Assembly (NCBI RefSeq): GCF_002368295.1
Contig: NZ_AP018248.1
Location: forward strand, 372,001 to 436,000
Length of the DNA stretch: 64,000 nt
Reading direction: 5' to 3'
Source of the DNA: Tolypothrix tenuis PCC 7101
Lineage (GTDB): Bacteria; Cyanobacteriota; Cyanobacteriia; Cyanobacteriales; Nostocaceae
The notes under the pieces are model-generated. The model searched no databases, was not told where the DNA came from, and saw only the letters and a program-made list of their open reading frames with translations. Positions 25,936 to 33,837 of the stretch are shown here, one piece after another. Every line of letters starts with the position of its first letter. The first letter of the stretch is position 1. The translations under genes and the position numbers were made by a program.

Positions 25936-26898
25936 ATGGAACAAAATCGGAAGTCAACGGTTGTGATTACGGGTGCTTCTTCCGGGGTTGGGTTATACAC
26001 TGCAAAAGCGATGGCTAACAAAGGCTGGCACGTTGTGATGGCTTGTCGAAATTTAGCCAAGGCGGAAGAAGCTGCTCAATCGGTAGGAATACCTAGGGAC
26101 AGCCACACCATTATGCATCTCGATCTAGGTTCCTTGGACAGCGTCCGACAGTTTGTGAGCAACTTTAGGGCTAGTGGCAAAACTCTAGACGCTTTGTTGT
26201 GCAATGCGGCAATTTATATGCCCCTAATCAAAGAACCGTTGCGTAGTCCTGAAGGTTATGAATTGACAATGACCACTAATCATCTTGGTCATTTTCTGCT
26301 GTGTAACCTCATGCTTGAGGATATGAAAAATTCACCATATCGCGATCGCAGATTGGTGATTTTGGGAACAGTAACGCACAACCCTGACGAATTGGGTGGA
26401 AAAATTCCCCCACGTCCCGACTTAGGAAATCTGGAAGGTTTTTCAGCTGGGTTTAAAGCGCCAATCTCGATGATTGACGGTAAGAAATTTGAACCCGTGA
26501 AAGCTTACAAAGACAGTAAAGTTTGTAACGTGCTAACCATGCGGGAACTGCATCGCCGTTATCACGATTCAACTGGTATTACCTTCAGTTCTTTATATCC
26601 AGGATGTGTGGCAGAAACTCCACTGTTCCGTAACCATTACCCCTTGTTCCAAAAAATCTTCCCATTGTTCCAGAAGTACATTACTGGGGGATATGTATCT
26701 CAGGAATTGTCTGGTGAAAGGGTAGCGGCGGTAATAGCTGATCCGGAATACAAGCAATCTGGTGCTTACTGGAGTTGGGGAAATCGTCAAAAGAAAGAAG
26801 GTAAATCATTTGTGCAAAGAGTTTCTCCCCAAGCACGTGATGATGAAAAAGCAGAACGCCTGTGGGATTTAAGCGAGAAGTTAGTAGGATTAGCTTAA
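25936..26898 (+). CDS. por: Light-dependent protochlorophyllide oxidoreductase
   Basis: NADPH enzyme that reduces ring D of protochlorophyllide using light, a late step in chlorophyll synthesis. 320 residues, short-chain dehydrogenase fold: nucleotide loop TGASSGVG at 12-19, NHLGHF at about 115-120, catalytic YKDSK at 191-195, and the POR-specific insertions GFKAPISMIDGKKFEPVKA and YPGCVAETPLFRNHYP with the conserved Cys near residue 224. The 5' gap may hold light- or redox-dependent control, not readable here. ATG start preceded by CACAGGAG. Confidence 0.97.
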   Translation: MEQNRKSTVVITGASSGVGLYTAKAMANKGWHVVMACRNLAKAEEAAQSVGIPRDSHTIMHLDLGSLDSVRQFVSNFRASGKTLDALLCNAAIYMPLIKEPLRSPEGYELTMTTNHLGHFLLCNLMLEDMKNSPYRDRRLVILGTVTHNPDELGGKIPPRPDLGNLEGFSAGFKAPISMIDGKKFEPVKAYKDSKVCNVLTMRELHRRYHDSTGITFSSLYPGCVAETPLFRNHYPLFQKIFPLFQKYITGGYVSQELSGERVAAVIADPEYKQSGAYWSWGNRQKKEGKSFVQRVSPQARDDEKAERLWDLSEKLVGLA

Positions 26899-26989
26899 TT
26901 CTCCAGTCAGTAGTTGTGCAAAATTAAATTCATGCATAGAGGGAACAGGGAACAGGGGAGAGAAAAAAAGAGCATTTAATAATTCTGTT

Positions 26990-27060
26990 TAGGTATTTAT
27001 TAAGGATGGGGCATTGGGCATGGGGCATTGGGCATGGGGCATTGGGCATGGTTGATTTAA
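26990..27060. repeat. GGGCATT/GGGCATG heptamers
   Basis: Alternating GGGCATT and GGGCATG units at about 27005-27052, between por and the hybrid kinase. A 71-codon forward frame through them is not called. Confidence 0.8.
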
Positions 27061-27111
27061 TCAGAATTTCTCTCCTTGTCCCCTTGTCTCCCTACCCTCT
27101 GCCTCTCTGCA

Positions 27112-30100
27112 TTACGAAAGGGGTTGCAGCAATTGCGCGACAGCCTGAATTAACATTTCTGGTTGCACAGGTTTGGAGATATGCAGATGAAATCCGGCGG
27201 CTAGGGCTTGTTGCTGGTTGATTTCTCCGGCATAAGCGGTGAGGGCGATCGCGGGAATGGTTCCTCCCTGTTCTGGTGACCATTCTCTGATTTGCCGAAT
27301 TAGGGAATAACCATCCATTTCTGGCATACCAATGTCGCACAGTAGTAAATTGGGGGTAGACTGCTTTAACAGCGTCAAGGCTTGTAGTGCAGAAGCGGCG
27401 GTTGTTACTTGTGCCCCTGATTGTGTAAGGATAAATTCTGCTAAATCCCGCATATCTGCATCATCATCGACAACCAAGATGTTAATACCTGTGAGGTCGG
27501 TGAAACTTTCAGACGCACCATCATCATGAGATAGCTGCGGCTCGACAATATTTAAAGGTAGTAGCACTGTGAAGGTTGCGCCTAAATTCTGTCCGGGGCT
27601 GCTGGCTTGAACGGTGCCACCATGTAGTTCGGTAAAATGGCGGACGATCGCTAGTCCTAATCCTAGTCCCCCAAATTGTCTTGTGGTTGTGCCATCTTCT
27701 TGACGGAAGTATTCAAATACAAAGGGTATAAACTCGGGTTTGATGCCAATTCCTGTGTCTTTAACTTGAATTTGGGCATACATTCCCACTTGGTCTAGTT
27801 TTACTTCAATTTTTCCTGCGGCTGGGGTGAATTTTACGGCATTAGAAACCAAGTTCCAGAGAATTTGTTGTAGACGATTGGCATCGCCTGTAACGGTGCC
27901 GGCAACTGGGTTGATTGTGGTTTGAATTTCGATGCTTTTGGCTTGGGCTGCCAGTTGTACCGTTTCTAGGGCGGCTGTGATGGTGCTAGCTAAATTAACT
28001 GGCGCAACGTTTAAGGTCATTTTTCCTTGGAGGATGCGGGAGACATCCAACAAATCCTCAATTAATTGCGCTTGCAATTTAGCGTTGCGTTCGATGGTTG
28101 CTAAAGCTTGATCGGTTTTTTTAGCATCTAGCCGCTGACTGCGGAGAATTCTTGTCCAGCCAAGAATAGGATTAAGGGGCGATCGCAATTCGTGAGAAAG
28201 TACCGCGAGAAATTCGTCTTTAATGCGGTTGGCAGCTTCGGCTTTGGCGCGATCGCTTTGAGCTAATTGATATAACTGAGCATTATCGATGGCTAGAGAA
28301 GCACGACGCGCTAATTCTTCTGCTAATTCTAAATCGCTTTGAGTATAGCTTCGCCCAGATTCGGCACTCACAAAAGAAATTACACCTAAAATGCGGGCTT
28401 GAGTGCGTAATGGCACTGTCATTACCGATTTAAACCCAACAGAGCGCAGAATTTCTAAATGTTCTGAGTCATGGGCTGATTGCACAATTAATTCATCAGG
28501 AATATCTGCTACAATATCGGACTGCCCTGTACGTAACGTTAAAGCAGCGCCACGAGGATTATTAGGGTTAAAAGGATATTTATTATTGTTTTGGTTTGCC
28601 CATTCTAATTTTGCGGGGTCGCTGTGAGCTACGGCAATTTGCTCAATAGCACCATCTGCTGCAACAATGTGGACTGTACACCAATCTGCCAACTCGGGTG
28701 TTGCTAGCTGTGCTACTTGGTCTAAGGTGGTTTGATAATCGAGGGAAGAAGCTAAAACTGCACTGGCTTCTGCGAGAAATCTTTGGGCACGCTCTAAACG
28801 GACTTGCTCTGTAACATCGATAACATAGGCTAAAACATCTTCTAACTGACCCTGTGAGTTGATTGTGGGTAGATAGTAAAGATTGTAGTAACCGGGGGAG
28901 CGATCGCTACGGCTGGGAGCATTGACAGCAAAGTTATTGGCAACAAAGGGTTTACCTGTTGTGTAAATTTCTGAGAACAGCGCAACTATATTGGGGTCTA
29001 TTTCACCAAAAAGTTCAGTAACCGAATGCCCTAAGTGTTGTTCGCGGGTTAAGCCGTTGATTTGGGCTAATGCTTCGTTGATGGCAACAAATCGTTGTTG
29101 AGCATCTAACAGCGCCATACCCACTGGAGCAGTATCAAAAATAGTTTCTAATTGGCGCTTAATCGCTTCAGCTTGAGTACGGGCAATGCGTTCGCGTTCT
29201 AGCAATAGTTCTCTTTCTTGTTCAGCCTGCTTGCGTTCTGTGATGTCAATGAGAACGCCAATCATTTGTATCGGTTGCCCTTGGGCATTGTATAAAAATC
29301 TGCCCCTAGCTTCTGTCCAATGAATAGAGCCATTTTCCCACAGCGTGCGGTATTCATGATGATATTCAGTTTTATTGAGCATAGCTTGTTGCAGCGCTAA
29401 TTCTGTGTGCCCTAAGTCATCGGGGTGGACGCTGTTAGCCCAAAGTTCATAGCTGGGTGGGTACTCATTTGCTTGGAGTCCCATGATGTTGTAATGACTA
29501 TCTGACCAGGTGAGGGTATTGATTTGCATATCCCAGTCCCAGGTGCCCATGCGTCCCACCATTAACGCTAGTTGTAGGCGAGTTTTGCTGTGTCGCAGTT
29601 CTTCTTCTGCCCGCGATCGCTCTACCGCTAGCCAGGTTTTTTGGGCAATTCGCTCCATGACTATGACATCGTCTTCTGTCCACTGGCGGGGGGTGATATG
29701 GTGTAAAACAAATAGGGCGACAAATCTTCCTTCCTTCACCAAGGGTACGCACAGAAAAGATTTGGTTTGGATGGCATCAAAAGCTACCGCCCCATATCCA
29801 GCAGTCCGCGGATCGGTATCGACATTATTTACAAAGATGGTTTTGCCCTGTTTGAGTTCAGCAATGATTTCTACACCAAAGGAATTCATGTAGTGACTAC
29901 CAGCGATGCTGATCACCCCATTGCAATAGTCGCGATCAATAATTACGTATTCTTGGGTAGCATCAATCTCACCATAGGTACAGCGGCTAACTTGGAAATG
30001 TTGCCCCGTAGTGCGAACAACCTCCCACATAATTTCTTTGGAGTCTTGAATGGCGCGAATCGTGTCATTCAATTCAATTAAGAATTGCTGCTGTTTTTCT

Positions 30101-32013
30101 TTGTGCTGTAACTCTTGTAGCAATTGTTCAATTTGTTGCCTGGCTCGTACTTGGGTTGTAACGTCAATTCCATGCAGCAAAACCCCCTGAATTGTCCCTT
30201 CCGCATCCCGTAAAGCTGGAAAAACGCAATTAAAAAATGCTTCTTCTAAGACACCATCACCGTTGTTATCCCAATAAACAGGTGACTCATCTTCAATGAA
30301 AGGTTCCCCAGTTTGGTAAACCCAATCAAGCTGTGCAAAATAAATCTGTCCTTCTGTTTCTGGTAAAACTTCCCGAATTGATTTACCGATAATATCTGGA
30401 GTGCGTCCAGTCAGGCGCAAATAGGTGGGATTAGCAAATTCAAATATATGTTCTGCACCCCTCACGATCGCAATCATTGCAGGTAACTGCATGAGGATTT
30501 CATACAAGCGTTTGCGCTCGGTTTCTGCTTCTAACCTGGCAGCTTGTTCTCTCTCAAACAAGCGATCGCGTTCGGCTTCAATTTGTTTGTGTTCTGTGAT
30601 ATCAACTGAAACACCAGTCATTCTTACTCTTTGCCCAGTTGCATCGAGATAAACTCGTCCTTGGCTTTTGAGCCAGTGCGTAGCACCATTGGGAGCAATC
30701 ACCCGATAGTCTTGGTTATAGTCAAATTCTCCCGCGATCGCTCTTCGCACTGATTCTATTACCTGTTGGCGATCGTCTGGATGAATCAGAGCAAAAAACT
30801 CGGCTGCTGTTCCTACTTGAATTCCCCAAACTGAGAGCGCATTAAAAGAACAAATCACTTGATTGGTAATTAAATCCATGTCCCAAGCCACCATTTGCGC
30901 CGAAGACAAAGCTAGCTCTAACCTTTCTTCCGTCTGCCGCAAATTTTCTTCAATTTGCTTGCGTTGTGTGACATCTTGAAAGATGACAACAGCAGCAACT
31001 ATTTGATTTTGCTGATTGAGAATAGGAGCAGAATTGACATTAATTACAATTTGGCTGCCATCACTGTAATGCAAATATATTTCTTCATTAGCAATCACTT
31101 CACCTGTGAGGAGCGATCGCATTAGTGGATAATCGTTAGCCCCGTAGCGTCTGCCATCACCGTTAAAGCCGATAAAAGGAGTAATAGATTCATATTGTTC
31201 AATTTCTAGCGATGGTTCGTAACTATAACCAAGAATTTGCTTTGCTTGGTCGTTAGACAAAGCTAACTTCCCTGCAGCATCTGCTATGAGCACCCCGGCT
31301 GGCATTTGCCGTAAAACCGCTTCCAACCGGCTGCGTTCAATTTCTAATTCGTTCAGCAACCTTTCACGCTCGGTTTCAGCTTGTTTGCGCTCTGTGATAT
31401 CACGAAAATACACTGCCAAACCATAAGCTGAAGGATAAGCATTCACTTCTAACCAACACTGAAGAGGCTCTCCAAATTCTTCCCATGAAACAGGGATTTG
31501 CTCTGTCATGGCTCGATGTAGGTTTTGGTAAGCTATGCTACCTACAAGGCTAGGAAAGATTTCTGTCCAAACGTTCTTGCCAAGTAGGTTTTCTGGGTTT
31601 CTGTGCAGAATTTTAACTGCTGCTCTATTTACGTAGGTATAGCACCAATTTTTATCAAAGGCGACAAAAGCATCTGTAATATTTTCGAGGATGAGAGATA
31701 CTGAGTGCTCATTAGCTTGGGAATCGGGAGTATTGGCGAGTTGATTTTCCAGCTCTTGCTTTTGACGTTGCAAAAGTGCGATCGCTTCTTGCTGCTCAAC
31801 AATCTTGGCTTCTAACACAGCTTGCTCCGTAGGGGAGGGATTCTGCCCAAAACTGCGAGCCATTTGTTCAATTACTTCCGAGCGAGAAATCCCTTGCTGG
31901 TGAGCCTCTTCATCCAGCGATCGCCAAGCCGTACTGGTAAGAGATATGCTAAATCGTTGTTTCTTTTCTGAATCCCAATTACTAACAAATCTACCAGTAA
32001 TATCGCGCTTCAT
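27112..32013 (-). CDS. Hybrid histidine kinase with N-terminal ribbon-helix-helix, multiple PAS and GAF domains, receiver
   Basis: 1633 residues, no membrane segment, probably cytoplasmic. In order: ribbon-helix-helix-like part (about 18-55, RFSISLTSTAWRSLDEEA then GISRSEVIEQMAR), coiled coil (60-95), PAS at about 105-210, 230-350, 365-475 and 505-625, GAF (645-800), PAS at about 810-928 and 955-1070, GAF (1075-1248), HisKA with H1274 in AVLSHELRSPLNPILGW, HATPase (about 1375-1500), and a C-terminal receiver with DDD and LLLCDIGMPEMDG. A four-step sensing-to-receiver chain is therefore possible. GAF1 lacks an obvious bilin Cys pattern I can vouch for. No DNA-binding response regulator is adjacent; targets unknown. 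The RHH start is unusual for a kinase. Confidence 0.95.
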   Translation of the reverse strand: MKRDITGRFVSNWDSEKKQRFSISLTSTAWRSLDEEAHQQGISRSEVIEQMARSFGQNPSPTEQAVLEAKIVEQQEAIALLQRQKQELENQLANTPDSQANEHSVSLILENITDAFVAFDKNWCYTYVNRAAVKILHRNPENLLGKNVWTEIFPSLVGSIAYQNLHRAMTEQIPVSWEEFGEPLQCWLEVNAYPSAYGLAVYFRDITERKQAETERERLLNELEIERSRLEAVLRQMPAGVLIADAAGKLALSNDQAKQILGYSYEPSLEIEQYESITPFIGFNGDGRRYGANDYPLMRSLLTGEVIANEEIYLHYSDGSQIVINVNSAPILNQQNQIVAAVVIFQDVTQRKQIEENLRQTEERLELALSSAQMVAWDMDLITNQVICSFNALSVWGIQVGTAAEFFALIHPDDRQQVIESVRRAIAGEFDYNQDYRVIAPNGATHWLKSQGRVYLDATGQRVRMTGVSVDITEHKQIEAERDRLFEREQAARLEAETERKRLYEILMQLPAMIAIVRGAEHIFEFANPTYLRLTGRTPDIIGKSIREVLPETEGQIYFAQLDWVYQTGEPFIEDESPVYWDNNGDGVLEEAFFNCVFPALRDAEGTIQGVLLHGIDVTTQVRARQQIEQLLQELQHKEKQQQFLIELNDTIRAIQDSKEIMWEVVRTTGQHFQVSRCTYGEIDATQEYVIIDRDYCNGVISIAGSHYMNSFGVEIIAELKQGKTIFVNNVDTDPRTAGYGAVAFDAIQTKSFLCVPLVKEGRFVALFVLHHITPRQWTEDDVIVMERIAQKTWLAVERSRAEEELRHSKTRLQLALMVGRMGTWDWDMQINTLTWSDSHYNIMGLQANEYPPSYELWANSVHPDDLGHTELALQQAMLNKTEYHHEYRTLWENGSIHWTEARGRFLYNAQGQPIQMIGVLIDITERKQAEQERELLLERERIARTQAEAIKRQLETIFDTAPVGMALLDAQQRFVAINEALAQINGLTREQHLGHSVTELFGEIDPNIVALFSEIYTTGKPFVANNFAVNAPSRSDRSPGYYNLYYLPTINSQGQLEDVLAYVIDVTEQVRLERAQRFLAEASAVLASSLDYQTTLDQVAQLATPELADWCTVHIVAADGAIEQIAVAHSDPAKLEWANQNNNKYPFNPNNPRGAALTLRTGQSDIVADIPDELIVQSAHDSEHLEILRSVGFKSVMTVPLRTQARILGVISFVSAESGRSYTQSDLELAEELARRASLAIDNAQLYQLAQSDRAKAEAANRIKDEFLAVLSHELRSPLNPILGWTRILRSQRLDAKKTDQALATIERNAKLQAQLIEDLLDVSRILQGKMTLNVAPVNLASTITAALETVQLAAQAKSIEIQTTINPVAGTVTGDANRLQQILWNLVSNAVKFTPAAGKIEVKLDQVGMYAQIQVKDTGIGIKPEFIPFVFEYFRQEDGTTTRQFGGLGLGLAIVRHFTELHGGTVQASSPGQNLGATFTVLLPLNIVEPQLSHDDGASESFTDLTGINILVVDDDADMRDLAEFILTQSGAQVTTAASALQALTLLKQSTPNLLLCDIGMPEMDGYSLIRQIREWSPEQGGTIPAIALTAYAGEINQQQALAAGFHLHISKPVQPEMLIQAVAQLLQPLS

Positions 32014-32117
32014 GAATTATTAATCCGTATGCATACACGGTTTCTTATATTGAATCTGACTAACACCCTCATCAGGATCTCCCTTCAGACTGAGGTTTGA
32101 TTGTCAAAAGTCAAGGG

Positions 32118-32183
32118 TTGTAGAGACGCGATTAATCGCGTCTGTATTCAAGGGAGAGACGCGATTAATCACGTCTGTACAAG
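32118..32183. repeat. Two tandem palindromic AGACGCGATTAATC repeats
   Basis: A perfect AGACGCGATTAATCGCGTCT at 32124-32143 and a near copy with one change at 32157-32176, each followed by TGTA. CCCCATG/CCCAATG heptamers follow at about 32283-32311, before the NUDIX-like gene. No gene in the 32014-32332 gap. Confidence 0.8.
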
Positions 32184-32332
32184 AAAGCTGTTTGGATATT
32201 TGACATTTGACGCTGAACGGCTTTTGATATTGTGAAGCTATGTAGTAATACGAATTACACAACAAATAGATAACAGATTTTCATGCCCCATGCCCAATGC
32301 CCAATGCCCATTTTCAAGTTAAAAATTAGAAA

Positions 32333-32890
32333 ATGAACCAAGAATCAGGAGAATGTTGGAAAGTCCAGCATCGGTTTGTGGAAATGCGCTCAGATTGGCT
32401 AACTGTGATTGGCGAACATCTGCAAGACAATTGCGGACAAACTTTGGAATACTGGCGCGTAGAAAAAGCCGATTCTGTGGTCATTTTACCGATTCAGTCT
32501 CATCAAATAATTCTGCCACCCCCAAGTTACAGACCTGGATTAAGCAAACTCACCCTGGATTTTCCTGGTGGACGTTTACCCTCTGGAAAATCCCCTGATG
32601 TTGCAGTACCAGCTATTCTGCAAAGAGAACTAGGAGTTGAAGCTACAGCCATCAGCCAACTCATAGCCTTGAATAGTGAAGGTTGGCCTGTGAATAGTTC
32701 TTTTTCTAATCAAAAACTTTACGGCTTTGTCGCCCATCTTGAACCTACTCCCCCAATTAAGGCTAATTATCTAGGCGCAACCTATCCCGCAACTTCCGCA
32801 GGTGTACATGATTTACTCCAAAGTCTCATCTGTCTTCAATGTCGTGCTGTGCTGATGCAGTGGTGGTTAGAGTTAGGGACTTCCAAGTAA
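32333..32890 (+). CDS. NUDIX-like protein with degenerate Nudix box
   Basis: A 185-residue protein with the overall outline of an ADP-ribose-type NUDIX protein: strand-rich start (YWRVEKADSVVILPIQ), then FPGGRLPSGKSPDVAVPAILQRELGVEA at about 82-109, where GG and REL of the box survive. The EE of the REuxEE motif is missing (RELGVEA), as is the acidic residue after GG. It is therefore probably not a standard pyrophosphohydrolase, or it uses another residue. ATG at 32333. A minisatellite begins 42 bases after its stop. Confidence 0.75.
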   Translation: MNQESGECWKVQHRFVEMRSDWLTVIGEHLQDNCGQTLEYWRVEKADSVVILPIQSHQIILPPPSYRPGLSKLTLDFPGGRLPSGKSPDVAVPAILQRELGVEATAISQLIALNSEGWPVNSSFSNQKLYGFVAHLEPTPPIKANYLGATYPATSAGVHDLLQSLICLQCRAVLMQWWLELGTSK

Positions 32891-32931
32891 ATAAATATTC
32901 CATCGCTTTTGAACTTTTGAGCCTTAAAGGT

Positions 32932-33330
32932 GCAACTTTCAGGTTCAAAACCGCAACTTTCCGATTGAAAACCGCAACTTTCAGGTTCAAAACCGCAACT
33001 TTCAGGTTCAAAACCGCAACTTTCAGGTTCAAAACCGCAACTTCCAGCTTCCAAGCCACAATCGTCAGCCTCCAAACCGTAACTTCCAGCTTCCAAGCCA
33101 CAATCGTCAGCCTCCAAACCACAACTTCCAGGTTCAAAACCTCAACGTTCAGCTTCCAATCCTCAACTTCCAGGTTCAAAACCTCAATCGTCAGCCTCAA
33201 AACCTCAACTTCCAGCTTCCAAACCGCAATCGTCAGCCTCAAAACCTCAACGTTCAACTTCCAAACCTCAACTTCCAGCTTCCAAACCTCAATCCCCAGT
33301 CCCTAATCTCCAATCCCCAGTCCCCAATCC
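32932..33330. repeat. 21-bp minisatellite, 19 units, grading into heptamers
   Basis: Units start every 21 bases from 32932, with no gap. The first five are of the GCAACTTTCAGGTTCAAAAC type; later units alternate CAACTTCCAGCTTCCAA and CAATCGTCAGCCTCCAAA types; the last two (33289, 33310) read CAATCCCCAGTCCC, that is, three standard heptamers. Because 21 is a multiple of three, long frames stay open on both strands (93-155 codons); they encode 7-residue repeats and I do not call them genes. Confidence 0.95.
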
Positions 33331-33375
33331 CCAATACAATTTAAAATAAACGCGATCGCACCCACATCATAGATA

Positions 33376-33735
33376 ATGCAAATTACCAACAGTCTTCATA
33401 CCGCCATTCTCGTTACTGACTTAGAACGCTCGGAATTCTTTTATGGCAAAGTATTAGGACTAGCTAAAATTGATCGCTCTCTGAAATACCCTGGCGCATG
33501 GTATCAAGTCGGTAACTATCAAATTCACTTGATCGCCGCGCCATCTTCCCCCACAGATAACCAAAATGAAAAATGGGGACGTAACCCCCATGTGGCGTTT
33601 TCTGTTGCAGACTTAGAAATCGCTAAACAAGAATTACTCGCTCAGAATTACCCTATCCAAGCCAGCGCCTCTGGTCGTCCTGCTGTTTTCACCCAAGATC
33701 CAGACGGGAATATTATCGAGTTGAGTCAGCAGTGA
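33376..33735 (+). CDS. VOC family protein (glyoxalase/dioxygenase fold)
   Basis: A 119-residue vicinal-oxygen-chelate protein with the paired beta-alpha-beta-beta-beta modules of one VOC chain: LHTAILVTDLERSEFFYGKVLGL at the start, then PGAWYQVGNYQIHLIA, NPHVAFSVADLEIAKQEL and the C-terminal FTQDPDGNIIELSQ, whose Glu, with His residues from HTA, would bind a metal. Glyoxalase I, fosfomycin-resistance and bleomycin-resistance proteins share this fold, so the substrate is open. ATG start at 33376, after HIP1-containing sequence. Confidence 0.88.
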   Translation: MQITNSLHTAILVTDLERSEFFYGKVLGLAKIDRSLKYPGAWYQVGNYQIHLIAAPSSPTDNQNEKWGRNPHVAFSVADLEIAKQELLAQNYPIQASASGRPAVFTQDPDGNIIELSQQ

Positions 33736-33760
33736 GGGGAGGGACAGGGGGGAAAGGGGA

Positions 33761-33837
33761 ATTACCAATTACCAATTACCAATTACCAATTACCAATTAC
33801 CAAATGACAAATGACAAATGACAAATGACAAATGAAA
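33761..33837 (+). repeat. Heptamer array ATTACCA x6, AATGACA x4, running into the recombinase start
   Basis: Six ATTACCA units (33761-33802) are followed in exact 7-base phase by four AATGACA units (33803-33830) and then AATGAAA, whose ATG at 33832 is the recombinase start. Four upstream ATGs (33804, 33811, 33818, 33825) precede it; those at 33804 and 33811 read ATG ACA AAT GAC AAA TGA. No Shine-Dalgarno sequence is present. Confidence 0.93.

Noticed and set aside
32826..33306. Repeat-protein frames of 93, 143 and 155 codons
   Set aside because: The 21-bp minisatellite keeps all frames open on both strands, so the frames follow from the period and not from selection.
33761..33837. Possible CRISPR array
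   Set aside because: Units are 7 bases with no spacers; this is a simple heptamer array. The 21-bp units at 32932 also lack spacers.
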